In this document: one piece after another, positions 54,289 to 63,753 of the stretch
Numbering within the stretch: the stretch's first letter is position 1
Layout: each line of letters begins with the position of its first letter
Assembly: GCA_018141785.1 (NCBI GenBank)
Contig: CP073341.1
Span: 3,627,422-3,691,421 of the forward strand
DNA length: 64,000 nucleotides
From: Candidatus Paraprochloron terpiosi LD05
GTDB taxonomy: Bacteria > Cyanobacteriota > Cyanobacteriia > Cyanobacteriales > Prochloraceae
Direction of reading: 5' to 3'
The notes under the pieces: model-generated
What the model was told of the DNA's origin: nothing
The model's input: the letters and a program-made list of their open reading frames with translations, nothing else
Databases searched by the model: none
Made by a program: the position numbers and the translations under genes

Positions 54289-54873
54289 ATTCATTGTCAT
54301 TGAAGGGCTTGATGCAACCGGTAAGTCTACTTTGGTAGACAAATTAGCCAAGTCCCTTAATGCAATTCTCCTCAGATGTCCGCCGCGACTTGAAACCCCT
54401 GGACTTATAGATGGCGATGCAACGTTTCACACTTTGACAATCGTCCGTCCCTACAGCGGCGTGCTTACTATAGAGCAGCGAATCTCATTGCGAGCGAGCA
54501 GGCCGAGGTAGCACTACAGGCAGGTCATGTCGTCATGGACCGCTATTGGACGAGCACAGTCGCTTTTACCGCGTTGGATGACGATTCAGATCTCGATCAG
54601 GAATGGCAGGGACGTTATCCACCAGAACTCCGTAAGCCGGATGTAGTTATTCTACTTACGGTTGATGAGGAGAATCGGACAAAGCGGATGCGGGAACGTG
54701 GCGAATCCGCCACTGCTGAGGAACAAAATCTCGCATCAGACGTTGCACGACGCGAAGCGGTGTTACGGATTTACCGCACGTTTGACCCGATTGAGATCGA
54801 CACCAGTGATCTCACACCAGATGCTGTACTTGAAACTGTTCTTACTGCTCTGCACAGATCTGGATTATGTTGA
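54278..54873 (+). pseudogene. Thymidylate/UMP-CMP kinase-like nucleotide kinase, one frameshift
   Basis: A P-loop nucleotide kinase of about 198 residues: MTGKFIVIEGLDATGKSTLV at the N-terminus, then RRAYYRAANLIASEQAEVAL, HVVMDRYWTSTVAF (the DRY/DR motif) and KPDVVILLTVDEENRTKRMR. The frame breaks once near 54455. The ATG at 54278 follows AGAGGAGGAG and overlaps the viperin stop. Nucleotide kinases next to prokaryotic viperins are a known pairing and supply the triphosphate substrate. A terminator follows directly. Confidence 0.88.
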
Positions 54874-54891
54874 TCTGCCCTAAAAATGAGA

Positions 54892-54925
54892 TGCCCCGAC
54901 AAACCTGTCGGGGCACTTCTTTCTT
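54892..54925 (+). terminator. Intrinsic terminator of viperin-kinase operon
   Basis: A perfect 10-bp stem, TGCCCCGACA and TGTCGGGGCA (54892-54901 and 54906-54915), with loop AACC, then a T-rich tract CTTCTTTCTTT. It lies 19 bp after the kinase stop codon, the clearest intrinsic terminator in the window. Confidence 0.88.
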
Positions 54926-55793
54926 TGTAACTAATACGAGTTTGACATAAGCCTATAGGTTAGAAACCTGACACATTCTCACACGTGCAGTGTTGGATTG
55001 TTGGGTTTCGCTGTATCTATTCGGACGAACAAGTCATCGAAAATAGGCATTCTCTGTATAAACTAAAGCGTTCTTGGCTTTTTACCGCTCTACCTAACCT
55101 ACGGCATTTCTCGTAGAAAAGCACATTATGGACGGGTTATCAAATTGAAAAGGCTTGTAGGAGAAATCGCTAAATCCCGATTGCCATCTATAGTAGAGCG
55201 GTTTTCTAACCCCATTCCTTTATCTGCTGGTGGAAAGAGAGAACACCGATCCAACTTAACAACCAACCAAGTGCGGCTCGTTTCCTGTGAAAGTCGCGGC
55301 GTGAGCCAAACATAAGCAGGGGCAGGGTTTCCGGGACAACGTCTCCGATAATCTAAACCACCGAAAGGGGCGAAAACGGACAAACGATACCGAACCTTGA
55401 CAACTGAATGAACTATGAGGGTGAAAGCCCCTCCCGTGAGGGAATCACGTGAATCCTTATCTGGCCACTGTGAGGTTAATCACCAGGCAGAAGCTGGCAG
55501 CAGGGCGGTAAAGTGCGACCGAACGGTTAGGTAGAGATACTTCCGCTAACAGGGAGAACACCGGGATAACTTAACGTGAATCATCTACGAAAAGACCTAA
55601 GTTGTGACACTGTCGGAAGGCCGTTACAGACGACAGAAAAGACACCGAAAGAAACTCGTAAGGCAATTGGTTAACACTTACATTCCTGAGTTGGTGATAG
55701 AGTCAATGGATGAATCCCAAGGGTTCGCAACAATAGTTCATTCGGAACGAGTAAAAACTCGCTTAACCTCCACGGAAACTAGGGATTCCAAGC

Positions 55794-55823
55794 CCTGCTC
55801 AGGCGCGGCTGCGCAGGAGCAGG
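55794..55823. repeat. 30-bp palindrome (type R4) in intron leader
   Basis: CCTGCTC and GAGCAGG flank an inner GCGCGGCTGCGC. It recurs at 58952-58981 in copy 5 at the same leader position and is absent in copy 3. Confidence 0.85.
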
Positions 55824-55896
55824 CAAGTGAAGGGGTGGGGTCGTCTGATTAACGGCCTATCGGAAGAGTGAGGGTAAGAGAAGGCGTAACTGCCTG

Positions 55897-57590
55897 ATGG
55901 TTTCTACAGAGAAGAAACCCAATGTAATTATCAGAGCGACTAACGAGGTCAAAACTGTGAATATCACTAACCCGACTTCAATCGAATACCGCAGTCTGAA
56001 AGCCTTGAGGCTCCACTTAGCAGCACTCCTGCTAGCGGGGAAGATTGGCCGGAGGGCTGACGACGTCTGGAAAGACCTGCCATGGAAGCGATTTCGGCAA
56101 CAAGTCTTTCGGTTACAGCGGAGTATCTTCAAAGCGCAAAAGAACAAGCAAAAAGCCAAAGTCAGACGTTTACAACGGCTCCTACTACAGAGCCGTGCAA
56201 GCTCAAGCTCTGGCCGTCAAACAAGTAACACAGCTAACACCTTGGGCGTAAGTCCCCCGGAGTTGATGGAAAAACAGCGCTTTCTATCAATGAGCGTCTA
56301 GTGTTATGCCAAAGGCTGAACAAGCACTGGTACCACTGGAAACACCAGCAACTGAGAAGGGTAAATATCCCCAAGCCTAACGGCAAAACTCGTGGATTAG
56401 GCATCCCAACAATAGCTGACAGGGCGTGGCAGGCACTACTAAAGTTAGCAGCCGAGCCAGCCTATGAGGCGACTGCCGGAAAAAGAAGCTACGGCTTCAG
56501 ACCCGGACGCTGTACTGCGGACGCACAAAGGTTCATCTTTAACAACCTCAGAAGTTATGCAAATGGTAAAGACAAGCGGATACTGGAAACAGATATTAGC
56601 AAATGCTTTGACGAAATTGACCACAAGGTCATGCTCGATGGAGTAGTCCTACCAATCGAAGCTTTAAAAGGGTTAAAGAAAGCTGTAAAAGCAGGCGTTC
56701 GTGGTGAATATCCCTCCAGTATGAAGGGTACCCCCAAGGCGGGGTTATCTCACCCCTACTGGCCAATATCGCCCTAGATGGATTCGAGAACCTAGGGTTG
56801 AATCAGTGGAAAGGGAGTCGTAAAGATGGGACTCTCATAAGAGGTATTCGTTACGCAGATGACGCGGTCTTTATCTGTAAACCCGAAGCCGACACCAAAA
56901 GGCTAAGGAAGGATATCGACAAATTCCTGGAGTCCAGAGGGCTAAGAATCAACGAAACTAAGACTAAGGTGAGTAAAGCTACGGATGGATTCGACTTTCT
57001 GGGGTGGCACTTCCGTGTCAACTCCCGTGGAGTCTTCAAATCTACACCGAGTTGGGAGAATTATGCAGACATAAAAGCTAAGGTAAAGGCCACTTGGAGA
57101 AATGGCACAACCACGGAAACTCGCCTGAAAAGGATAGAGTCACAAATCCGAGGTTGGAGGCAATATCACAAAAACTGCGATATGGGCAAACACTCGCTAT
57201 GAGTCGCTCAGGTACTGGGTATGGCATAAGCTGAGGGCTGAAAAACGCAGGATGGCAATTAAGGAAGCCGAGAAAGCAAGACGTCTGGCTATCAAGGGTA
57301 AACCCTTAGGAGCGGCTAAACGCCAGCTCACATCAGAGCAGATTAAGAAAGCTTTCCCTGCAATTCCCTGGAAAGTCAATGGCCACGTAATGGTCAAAGG
57401 TGATGCCTCACCCTACGATGGGAACATTCCCTATTGGGTTGGCCGGAATTCCAAACTATATAGTGGCCCAACCGCTAACGCCATTAATCGACAAAAGGGC
57501 GTATGTCCGCATTGCAACCGTAAGTTCATGGAGATAGACGGTACCGTGGAGTTGCACCCCCGGCATCGCGGATGGCGGGGGCAACCATAA
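55897..57590 (+). pseudogene. Family B maturase with multiple frameshifts
   Basis: Starts MVSTEKKPNVIIRATNEV and runs in frame to about 56210, where SRAAQALAVKQVTQLNTG of the sisters is scrambled. It continues in other frames with SYGFRPGRCTADAQ and ETDISKCFDEIDH, a break at TPKAGLSH (for TPQGGVIS) near 56735, then RYADDAVF and a stop after DMGKHSL near 57200. The HNH part follows from 57252 and is cut at 57557 by a palindrome (HLHH region lost). It is inactive. Confidence 0.88.
57557..57581. repeat. R1-variant palindrome inside HNH coding region
   Basis: A C5/G5-ended palindrome (inner ATCGCGGAT) replaces CCACATAGATGG of the sisters, a native mini-hairpin whose ends are CCA and TGG. This removes the essential HH of the HNH motif and shifts the frame. 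Confidence 0.88.
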
Positions 57591-57711
57591 CAACTGGAAA
57601 CGTAAGAATCTAGTTGCTCTCCATCGGGAATGTCACCAGGCGCAAGCGATACACCGCAAGCGCATTAAGGATGGACTCGTGAAGCGCGCCGTTAAGGCAT
57701 AGGAACACCTG

Positions 57712-57744
<33 letters not shown>

Positions 57745-57786
57745 GTCGGAGAGGGGCGAGGTGGTAACATCTCCCTCGACTCTAAT

Positions 57787-58294
57787 AATCCAAGCAAAAG
57801 ACTCAATGTAAAAACTATTAATCCAAGACAACCTCTAAGCGTCAATTTTTGATGTTCCATATTAGGCGGTATTATCATTACTTTATTCTTTCTATTCTGT
57901 GATACACTAAACTTTGGACAATTTTTGAGAATCCTCGTGTGATAGGTTGGGTTGAATGGAAATACCTTCGCATCCTCTAACCCAACGTTTTTTATACACA
58001 TGTCGCCCCGCTGGGGCTGCGTCTCGGGGGTGAATAGCATTTCTATACACCTGTCGCCCCGCTGGGGCTGCGCCTACTGTTTTGGAGATGTTTTTTTCTA
58101 CGAGTTGACGCAACGCGACAAAAACGCAGAATATTAGACAGATTTTCGAGTAAGAGTAGATCACACCGTTGATAAGCTAGCAGGAATGCTACTCAAATTG
58201 TCCCAACTTTAGTATGATACAATTGGACTGATATTCTTGTGTATACTTTACTAACACTCGAAACAATTCTAACATTGTAAAATACGAAGACTCT
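57787..58294. repeat. Intergenic region with duplicated GCCCCGCTGGGGC hairpins
   Basis: No gene recognised. Two copies of TGTCGCCCCGCTGGGGCTGC (about 57999-58018 and 58055-58074) stand about 56 bp apart, each a short hairpin preceded by TATACAC. It is not a CRISPR (only two copies, palindromic units). The 3' end must contain the promoter of the HicB-like gene. Confidence 0.65.
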
Positions 58295-58426
58295 ATGAAA
58301 AATCTTGTGATAACCCAAGAAATGTGGAAAGAGGGCAATATGTACACCGCTTACTGCCCAGAGTTAGATGTTGTGAGTTGCGGTAAGAGTGTTGAAGAAG
58401 CAGAGAAAAATCTCCTTGAGGTTATT
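58295..58426 (+). CDS. HicB-like antitoxin, first exon
   Basis: Encodes 44 residues, MKNLVITQEMWKEGNMYTAY then CPELDVVSCGKSVEEAEKNL and LEVI, the HicB-type partial RNase H fold. The coding sequence is interrupted at 58427 by a family B group II intron. Joined to 60965 the frame continues EIQLQETARLGTLETFLGGS and ends at 61030, giving 65 residues. No HicA toxin gene is found on either side. Confidence 0.82.
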
Positions 58427-58951
58427 GTGCGGCTCGTTCCTAGCAAGTAAAGTCGCGGAGTAATCCGAACGAAGCTAGGGCAGGGTTCTAGACAAACTGG
58501 AGCTGAAATCTAAGCCCGGAAACAGGCTGAAACAACTCCTGACCAGCTGAACCTTGATAACTGAATGAACTATGAGAGTGAAAGTCTCTCCCGTGAAGGA
58601 ATCACGTGAAACCTTACCTGGCCACAGTGAGATTAATCATCAGGCTGAAGCTGGCAACAGGGCGGAACTGGAGCTATCGAGCGGTTCGATGGCAACACCG
58701 CTAACAGGAAGAACACCGGGATAACTTAACGTGAATCATCTAAGAAAAGACCTAATCAAGAACACTGCCAAGCCGCTAGAGAGCAGAAAAGACACCGAAA
58801 GAGACTCGTAAGGGCAAGTAACACTACTTACATTCCTGAGTTGGTGATAGGTCAATGGATGAGTCCCAAGGGTTCGTAACAATAGTTCGTTCGGAACGAG
58901 TAAAAACTCGCTTAACTTCCACGGAAACAGGGGAGTCCAATCCCAACAATG

Positions 58952-58981
58952 CCTGCTCAGGCGCGGCTGCGCAGGAGCAGG
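58952..58981. repeat. R4 palindrome, second copy
   Basis: Same unit and same leader position as 55794-55823. Confidence 0.85.
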
Positions 58982-59106
58982 AGTGGTGGGGTCGCTTGAT
59001 TAACGGCCTAACGGAAGAGCGAGGGTAAGAGAGGGCGTAACTGCCTGATGGTTTCTACAGAGAAGATACCCAATGTAATTATCAGAGCGACTAATGAGGT
59101 CAAACT

Positions 59107-60462
59107 GTGAACATCACTAACCAGACTTCAATCGAATACCGCAGTCTAAAAGCCTTGAGGCTCCACCTAGCAGTATTCCTGCTGGCGGGGAAGATTGGCC
59201 GGAGGGCTGACGATGTCTGGAAGGACTTGCCATGGAAGAAATTCCAACGGCAGGTATTTCGATTACAGCGGGCAATCTTTAAAGCGCAAAAGAACGGTCA
59301 AAAAGCCAAGGTCAAACGTTTACAACGGCTCCTATTACAGAGTCGTGCTGCCCAAGCACTGGCCGTCAAACAAGTAACACAGTTAAACACAGGGCGTAAG
59401 TCCCCCGGAGTTGATGGCAAAACAGCGCTTTCTACCAGAGAGCGTCTAGTGTTGTGTCAAAGGCTCAACAAGCACTGGCACCACTGGAAACACCAGCAAC
59501 TGAGAAGGGTAAATATCCCCAAGCCAAACGGCAAAACAAGGGGATTAGGCATTCCAACGATAGCCGACCGGGCATGGCAAGCATTGCTTAAGTTAGCAGC
59601 AGAGCCTGCCTACGAGGCGACTGCCGGAGAAAGAAGCTACGGCTTCAGACCCGGACGCTGTACTGCGGACGCACAAAGGCTAATCTCCCAGAATCTAAAC
59701 AGCCAGGCAAATGGTAAGAATAAGCTAATACTGGAAACAGACATCAGCAAATGTTTCGATGAGATAGACCACCAGGTCATGCTCAAGAAAGTAGTCTTAC
59801 CAACCGAAGCCTTAAGGGGACTCAAGATAGCAATAAAAGCTGGCGTTCGTGGTGAATACCCCTCCAGTATTAAGGGTACGCCCCAAGGCGGGGTTATCTC
59901 GCCACTACTGGCCAATATCGCCCTAGATGGATTCGAGAATCTAGGAAATGACCAGAAGGTCAGGACAGAATACACCCACAAAAGCGGGAAAAAGTCCGGT
60001 CAAAAGTACTACAGATGGTCAGAAGGTATAAGGGGCATTCGTTACGCAGACGACGCGGTCTTTATCTGTAAACCCGAATCTGACATCCAGCGGTTACGGA
60101 AAGATATAGACAAATTCCTGGAGTCTTCCGGGCTAAAAATCAATGAAACTAAGACTAAGGTGAGTAAAGCTACGGACGGGTTCGATTTCCTGGGGTGGCG
60201 CTTTCGTGTCAATTCCCGTGGAGTCTTCAAATCCACACCGAGTTCCGAGAATTATGCGGACATAAAGGCTAAGGTAAAGGCCACTTGGAGAAATGGCACA
60301 ACCACGAAGGCTCGCCTGAAAAGGATAGAGTCGCAAGTCCGAGGTTGGAGGCAATATCACAAGCACTGCGATATGAGTAAACACGCCCTATGGTCACTGC
60401 GGATATGGTTATGGCGCAAACCTTCGAGCAGAAAAACGCAGGATGGCTCAAAAGGAAGCTGA
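59107..60462 (+). CDS. ltrA: Group II intron maturase, family B copy 5 (RT-X part)
   Basis: A 451-residue protein with all RT motifs (NIPKPNGKTRGLGIPTIADR, SYGFRPGRCTADAQR, GTPQGGVISPLLANI, RYADDAVF, FDFLGWRF, RIESQVRGWRQYHK). A 12-residue stretch before RYADD (around KKSGQKYYRWSEG) differs from the sisters. The natural start would be the ATG near 59050 (MVSTEKIPNV), but a one-base loss at GTCAAAC puts it out of frame, so the GTG at 59107 is listed. The frame is lost at 60420 (RKPSSRKTQ). RT may still be partly made. Confidence 0.82.
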   Translation: MNITNQTSIEYRSLKALRLHLAVFLLAGKIGRRADDVWKDLPWKKFQRQVFRLQRAIFKAQKNGQKAKVKRLQRLLLQSRAAQALAVKQVTQLNTGRKSPGVDGKTALSTRERLVLCQRLNKHWHHWKHQQLRRVNIPKPNGKTRGLGIPTIADRAWQALLKLAAEPAYEATAGERSYGFRPGRCTADAQRLISQNLNSQANGKNKLILETDISKCFDEIDHQVMLKKVVLPTEALRGLKIAIKAGVRGEYPSSIKGTPQGGVISPLLANIALDGFENLGNDQKVRTEYTHKSGKKSGQKYYRWSEGIRGIRYADDAVFICKPESDIQRLRKDIDKFLESSGLKINETKTKVSKATDGFDFLGWRFRVNSRGVFKSTPSSENYADIKAKVKATWRNGTTTKARLKRIESQVRGWRQYHKHCDMSKHALWSLRIWLWRKPSSRKTQDGSKGS

Positions 60463-60500
60463 GAAAGCAAGACGTCTGGCAACTAAGGGTAAACCCTTAG

Positions 60501-60519
60501 GAGCGCGCCTCGCGCGCTC
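60501..60519. repeat. R5 palindrome, second copy
   Basis: GAGCGCGCCTCGCGCGCTC, the same replacement as at 33606-33624, between the RT-X and HNH parts. Confidence 0.88.
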
Positions 60520-60579
60520 ACATCAGAGCAGATTAAGAAAGCTCTCCCAGCAGTTCCCTGGAAAGTCAATAGCCACGCG

Positions 60580-60879
60580 ATGGTTGAAGGTGGTGCCTCA
60601 CCCTACGATGGGAATATCTCCTATTGGGTCGGTCGAAATTCCAAATTATATGATGGACCAACCGCTGAAGCCCTCAGGCGACAGAAGAATGTATGTCCGC
60701 ATTGCAATCGTAAGTTCATGGAGATAGATGGAGCCGTGGAGTTGCACCACATAGATGGTAACCATAACAACTGGAGATGTAAAAATCTGGTTGCTCTCCA
60801 CCGAGAATGTCATCAGGCGCAAACGGTACACCGGAAACGCATTAAAGACGGACTCGCGAAGCGCGCCGTAAAGGCATAG
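60580..60879 (+). CDS. HNH domain of family B maturase copy 5
   Basis: About 99 residues: ISYWVGRNSKLYDGPTAEAL, CPHCNRKFME and HHIDGNHNNWR, then LVALHRECHQAQTVHRK. Separated from RT-X by the frameshift at 60420 and by the R5 palindrome; not expected to be an independent protein, though the domain itself is intact. Confidence 0.75.
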   Translation: MVEGGASPYDGNISYWVGRNSKLYDGPTAEALRRQKNVCPHCNRKFMEIDGAVELHHIDGNHNNWRCKNLVALHRECHQAQTVHRKRIKDGLAKRAVKA

Positions 60880-60964
60880 ACAGCACCTGAGCTGTATGAG
60901 GTGAAAGTCTCACGTACAGTTCGTAGGAGAGGGGCGAGGTGGCAACATCTCCCTCGACTCTAAT

Positions 60965-61030
60965 GAAATTCAGTTACAAGAAACCGCTCGACTCGGAACA
61001 CTTGAGACGTTTTTGGGCGGTTCTGTTTAA
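60965..61030 (+). CDS. HicB-like antitoxin, second exon
   Basis: Twenty-one codons plus stop, EIQLQETARLGTLETFLGGS then V. In frame only after removal of 58427-60964. The helix it encodes matches the C-terminal helix of short HicB proteins. Confidence 0.8.
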   Translation, partial: EIQLQETARLGTLETFLGGSV

Positions 61031-61050
61031 GCTAACCTACGCCCTGATGC

Positions 61051-61452
61051 TCATGGGTTGGATGGCGGTTCATAACTGTTGGTGTGTTCATGAATCCGTT
61101 GGCGTTCGCGGTTGACGTTCGGGTCGCCACGGCGGGGGATACCGGTGATTGCATCAACGGATTCGTCTGCTTTAAAACGTAGATAGAGTTTCTGCGATTT
61201 CGCGGCGAGCGAGGGATTCTTGAGGGCGCGATAGCAACGCATCATGTTATAGTGTGCGTCCAAGTCTTCTGGATCAACGGTGAGCGTCTTCTGGAATTCA
61301 GTTAGCGCGGTTTCGTATTCGCGTTTTAGGAAATACATACGTCCGAGTCTATTTCGGACACGGGTGTCGCGTGGAAACTGCGCAGCGGCACGCTGGAGAT
61401 GCTCGATTGCTGTGTCATAATTACCGTGCGTCTCCTGAACAAGGGCATAAAA
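61051..61452 (-). pseudogene. TPR-repeat protein, C-terminal fragment
   Basis: Reads LVQETHGNYDTAIEHLQRAA, AQFPRDTRVRNRLGRMYFLK, REYETALTEFQKTLTVDPED and LDAHYNMMRCYRALKNPSLA, that is three tetratricopeptide repeats, then a proline-rich tail. The N-terminal part is cut off at 61452, where a different fragment begins on the plus strand (FDLFAEWLKQRSEEIEVFTK, to 61535). The DNA is richer in GC codons than its neighbours, which suggests an acquired piece. Confidence 0.75.
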
Positions 61453-61535
61453 TTACTTTCGACTTGTTTGCTGAATGGTTGAAGCAACGTAGTGAGGAAA
61501 TCGAAGTTTTTACTAAGCTAGATTTAATCAAGTAA

Positions 61536-61801
61536 GCAGGTTAGGTGTAGGATGGGCAATGTCCACCCTACTATTATCTATATATTACTCGCCGTTAATA
61601 ACGGCAACAGTAAAAGTCACTGCTACTACAACAAGACTGATCAATTACCCATAATTATACATCTTCCTCTTTTTTCTCTTCTCTCTTCTTTCTTCCTCTG
61701 TGTCCTCGGCGTCTCTGCGGTTCAAAAAAAACATTATGTATATAATTTTAATTATTATTTTATCAAATATTTAAAGTTAGTTATGTAAAAAAGATATTGA
61801 C
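61536..61801. other. AT-rich intergenic region with short repeats
   Basis: Holds a small GGGCAATGTCCACCC hairpin-like repeat (61555-61580) and a CTCTGTG...CTCTGCGG short tandem repeat (61695-61722). No gene seen. Confidence 0.55.
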
Positions 61802-62692
61802 CTAACTAAGAACTGGTAAAATACCTGCCATATCGAGAATAGGAGCAATTAAATCCTCCCGTTTAACTGCCATAAGATGCACACCTTGACATAAATCTTT
61901 TGCTAACAATACTTGTTCAGCAGCAATTTTCATCCCTTCCTGAAGGGGTTCTTTCGCTTTTGCTAATCTTTCAATGATAGCTTCTGGGATATTTACTCCC
62001 GGTACATAGCGGTTAATAAAGTGAGCATTTTTAGCGGATTTGAGTAAGAAAATCCCTGCTAATATGGGTTGATCTACCCCCGCTGCAATTGTTTTCATGA
62101 ATTTTTCTAGGCGATCGAAATCTGTAATCAGTTGACTTTGGAAAAACTGCGCCCCTGCGGCTACTTTCTGCTCGAACCGTCTTTGCAACCCGGACCAACT
62201 TTTTGATTGGGGGTCAACAGCAGCACCTGGAAACAGGTCTAGGGGTTCGTCCGGTAGGGGTTTGCCATTTAAATCTAAGCCTTGATTCAGTTTGCTAATC
62301 ACCTTCAGCAGTCGCACTGATTCTAAATCGAAGACAGCTTTAGCGTCAACATGGTCTCCTGCTTTCACTGGATCCCCTGTTAGAGCAAGGACATTGCGGA
62401 TACCGAGAGCGTGAGCACCCATAAGGTCAGCTTGGAGACCGATACGATTGCGATCGCGACAAGCAATCTGATAAATAGGTTCTATCCCATGGTGCCATAA
62501 AATCACTGCTGCTGCCAAAGAAGACATGCGCAACACCGCCCGACTGCCATCGGTTACATTAACTGCATGGACTCTTCCCTGGAGGGTTTTCGCCATTGTT
62601 AACATTCTAGCTGGGTTACCTCCTTTAGGGGGGGCTACTTCAGCAGTAATCAAAAATTCTTTCTTTTGGACACCCAGGCGAAAATTGGACAT
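61802..62692 (-). CDS. metF: Methylenetetrahydrofolate reductase-family protein
   Basis: A 296-residue TIM-barrel protein. FLITAEVAPPKGGNPARMLT, AVNVTDGSRAVLRMSSLAAA, IYQIACRDRNRIGLQADLMG and LALTGDPVKAGDH are the MetF pattern (Glu of AEVAPPKG, the folate/FAD site). Cyanobacteria commonly have this short form. It would reduce 5,10-methylene-THF to 5-methyl-THF for methionine synthesis. It lies 50 bp downstream of trpS and may be cotranscribed with it, with a tandem repeat between. Confidence 0.88.
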   Translation of the reverse strand: MSNFRLGVQKKEFLITAEVAPPKGGNPARMLTMAKTLQGRVHAVNVTDGSRAVLRMSSLAAAVILWHHGIEPIYQIACRDRNRIGLQADLMGAHALGIRNVLALTGDPVKAGDHVDAKAVFDLESVRLLKVISKLNQGLDLNGKPLPDEPLDLFPGAAVDPQSKSWSGLQRRFEQKVAAGAQFFQSQLITDFDRLEKFMKTIAAGVDQPILAGIFLLKSAKNAHFINRYVPGVNIPEAIIERLAKAKEPLQEGMKIAAEQVLLAKDLCQGVHLMAVKREDLIAPILDMAGILPVLS

Positions 62693-62742
62693 TAGCTCTG
62701 CTCCTCTGTGTCTCTGTGCCTCTGCGTGAAACTCCTTGGACC

Positions 62743-63753
62743 CTACAAAGGAGATAAATAACCCAAAGCCTTTTTAACTTTAGCAAGAGTTCCAGCCGCC
62801 ACCTTTTCTGCCTTTTGGCGACCTTCTGCTAACACTGAGTCTAAATATCCTTTTTCTGCTCTGATAGCTTTATATTTATCTTGGATAGGTTTAATTACCT
62901 CCATTGTAACTTCTGTGAGGAGAGGTTTAAATTGTCCCCAACCCATATTAGCAAACTCTGTTGCTACTTCTTCTTTGTTTTTGTCAGCAAGGATAGTATA
63001 GAGGTTCAGGAGGTTATTGCATTCCGGTCGATTTTCGGGGTCAAAAGTCAAACCTCGCACTTGGTCTGTTTTACACCGTTTAATCTTTTTGGCGATAATA
63101 TCGGGGGAGTCCAAAAGATTAATGCGACTCATTGTCGAGGGGTCTGACTTAGACATTTTCTTGGTTCCGTCCGTCAAACTCATGACCCGGGCACCTGACT
63201 GGGAAATTAAGGGTTCGGGAACCTTGAGGATAGGTCGCTTTTTCTTGCCAAACTTATCGTTGAACCTCCCTGCAATATCCCGAGTCAGTTCTAAATGTTG
63301 TTTTTGGTCTTCCCCCACTGGTACCTTATCCGCATTATAGAGTAAAATATCTGCTGCCATTAAAACAGGGTAATCTAGTAATCCTGTACTGACATTTTCT
63401 CCTTGTTTCAGAGCTTTTTCTTTAAACTGAATCATCCTTTCCAACCAATTTAGGGGTGTGATACAGTTCAGCAGCCATGCTAATTCGCTGTGGGCAGAAA
63501 CATGGGATTGGACGAAAATGGTAGCATGTTCTAAATCAATGCCGCAAGCGAGATAGAGAGCGGCTATAGTATAGGTATCGGCAGCGAGAGTAGCTGGGTT
63601 ATGGGGTACAGTAATGGCGTGCAAATCCACAACACAGAAGAAGTTTTCGTAGTCTTCCTGTCCTTGAACCCAGTTGCGAATCGCCCCCAAATAGTTCCCT
63701 AAGTGTAACTTTCCCGTGGGTTGAACCCCAGAGAGAATGCGCTGCTTACTCAT
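62743..63753 (-). CDS. trpS: Tryptophanyl-tRNA synthetase
   Basis: A 336-residue class I aminoacyl-tRNA synthetase. The HIGH-type motif is HLGNYLGAI in SGVQPTGKLHLGNYLGAI, the Trp-binding region DLHAITVP follows, and the KMSKS loop is KKMSKSDPSTMSRINLLDSP. The length matches bacterial TrpRS. The C-terminal part includes VTMEVIKPIQDKY. The ATG at 63753 is the natural start. No T-box or attenuator is visible upstream. Confidence 0.95.
   Translation of the reverse strand: MSKQRILSGVQPTGKLHLGNYLGAIRNWVQGQEDYENFFCVVDLHAITVPHNPATLAADTYTIAALYLACGIDLEHATIFVQSHVSAHSELAWLLNCITPLNWLERMIQFKEKALKQGENVSTGLLDYPVLMAADILLYNADKVPVGEDQKQHLELTRDIAGRFNDKFGKKKRPILKVPEPLISQSGARVMSLTDGTKKMSKSDPSTMSRINLLDSPDIIAKKIKRCKTDQVRGLTFDPENRPECNNLLNLYTILADKNKEEVATEFANMGWGQFKPLLTEVTMEVIKPIQDKYKAIRAEKGYLDSVLAEGRQKAEKVAAGTLAKVKKALGYLSPL

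Larger units (their letters stand above)
58427..60964 (+). mobile_element. Group II intron, family B copy 5, splitting a HicB-like gene
   Basis: Starts GTGCGGCTCGTTCC at 58427 and ends CTCTAAT at 60964. Domain V is intact at 60889-60922 (GAGCTGTATGAGG...CGTACAGTTC). It carries two palindromes (58952-58981 and 60501-60519). Excision joins V-I to E-I in frame within the host gene, fixing the 3' boundary to the base. The maturase is broken near its C-terminus. Confidence 0.92.

Noticed and set aside
57999-58074. Possible CRISPR array
   Set aside because: Only two units, each self-complementary, with no further spacing pattern and no cas genes; treated as a small hairpin repeat.
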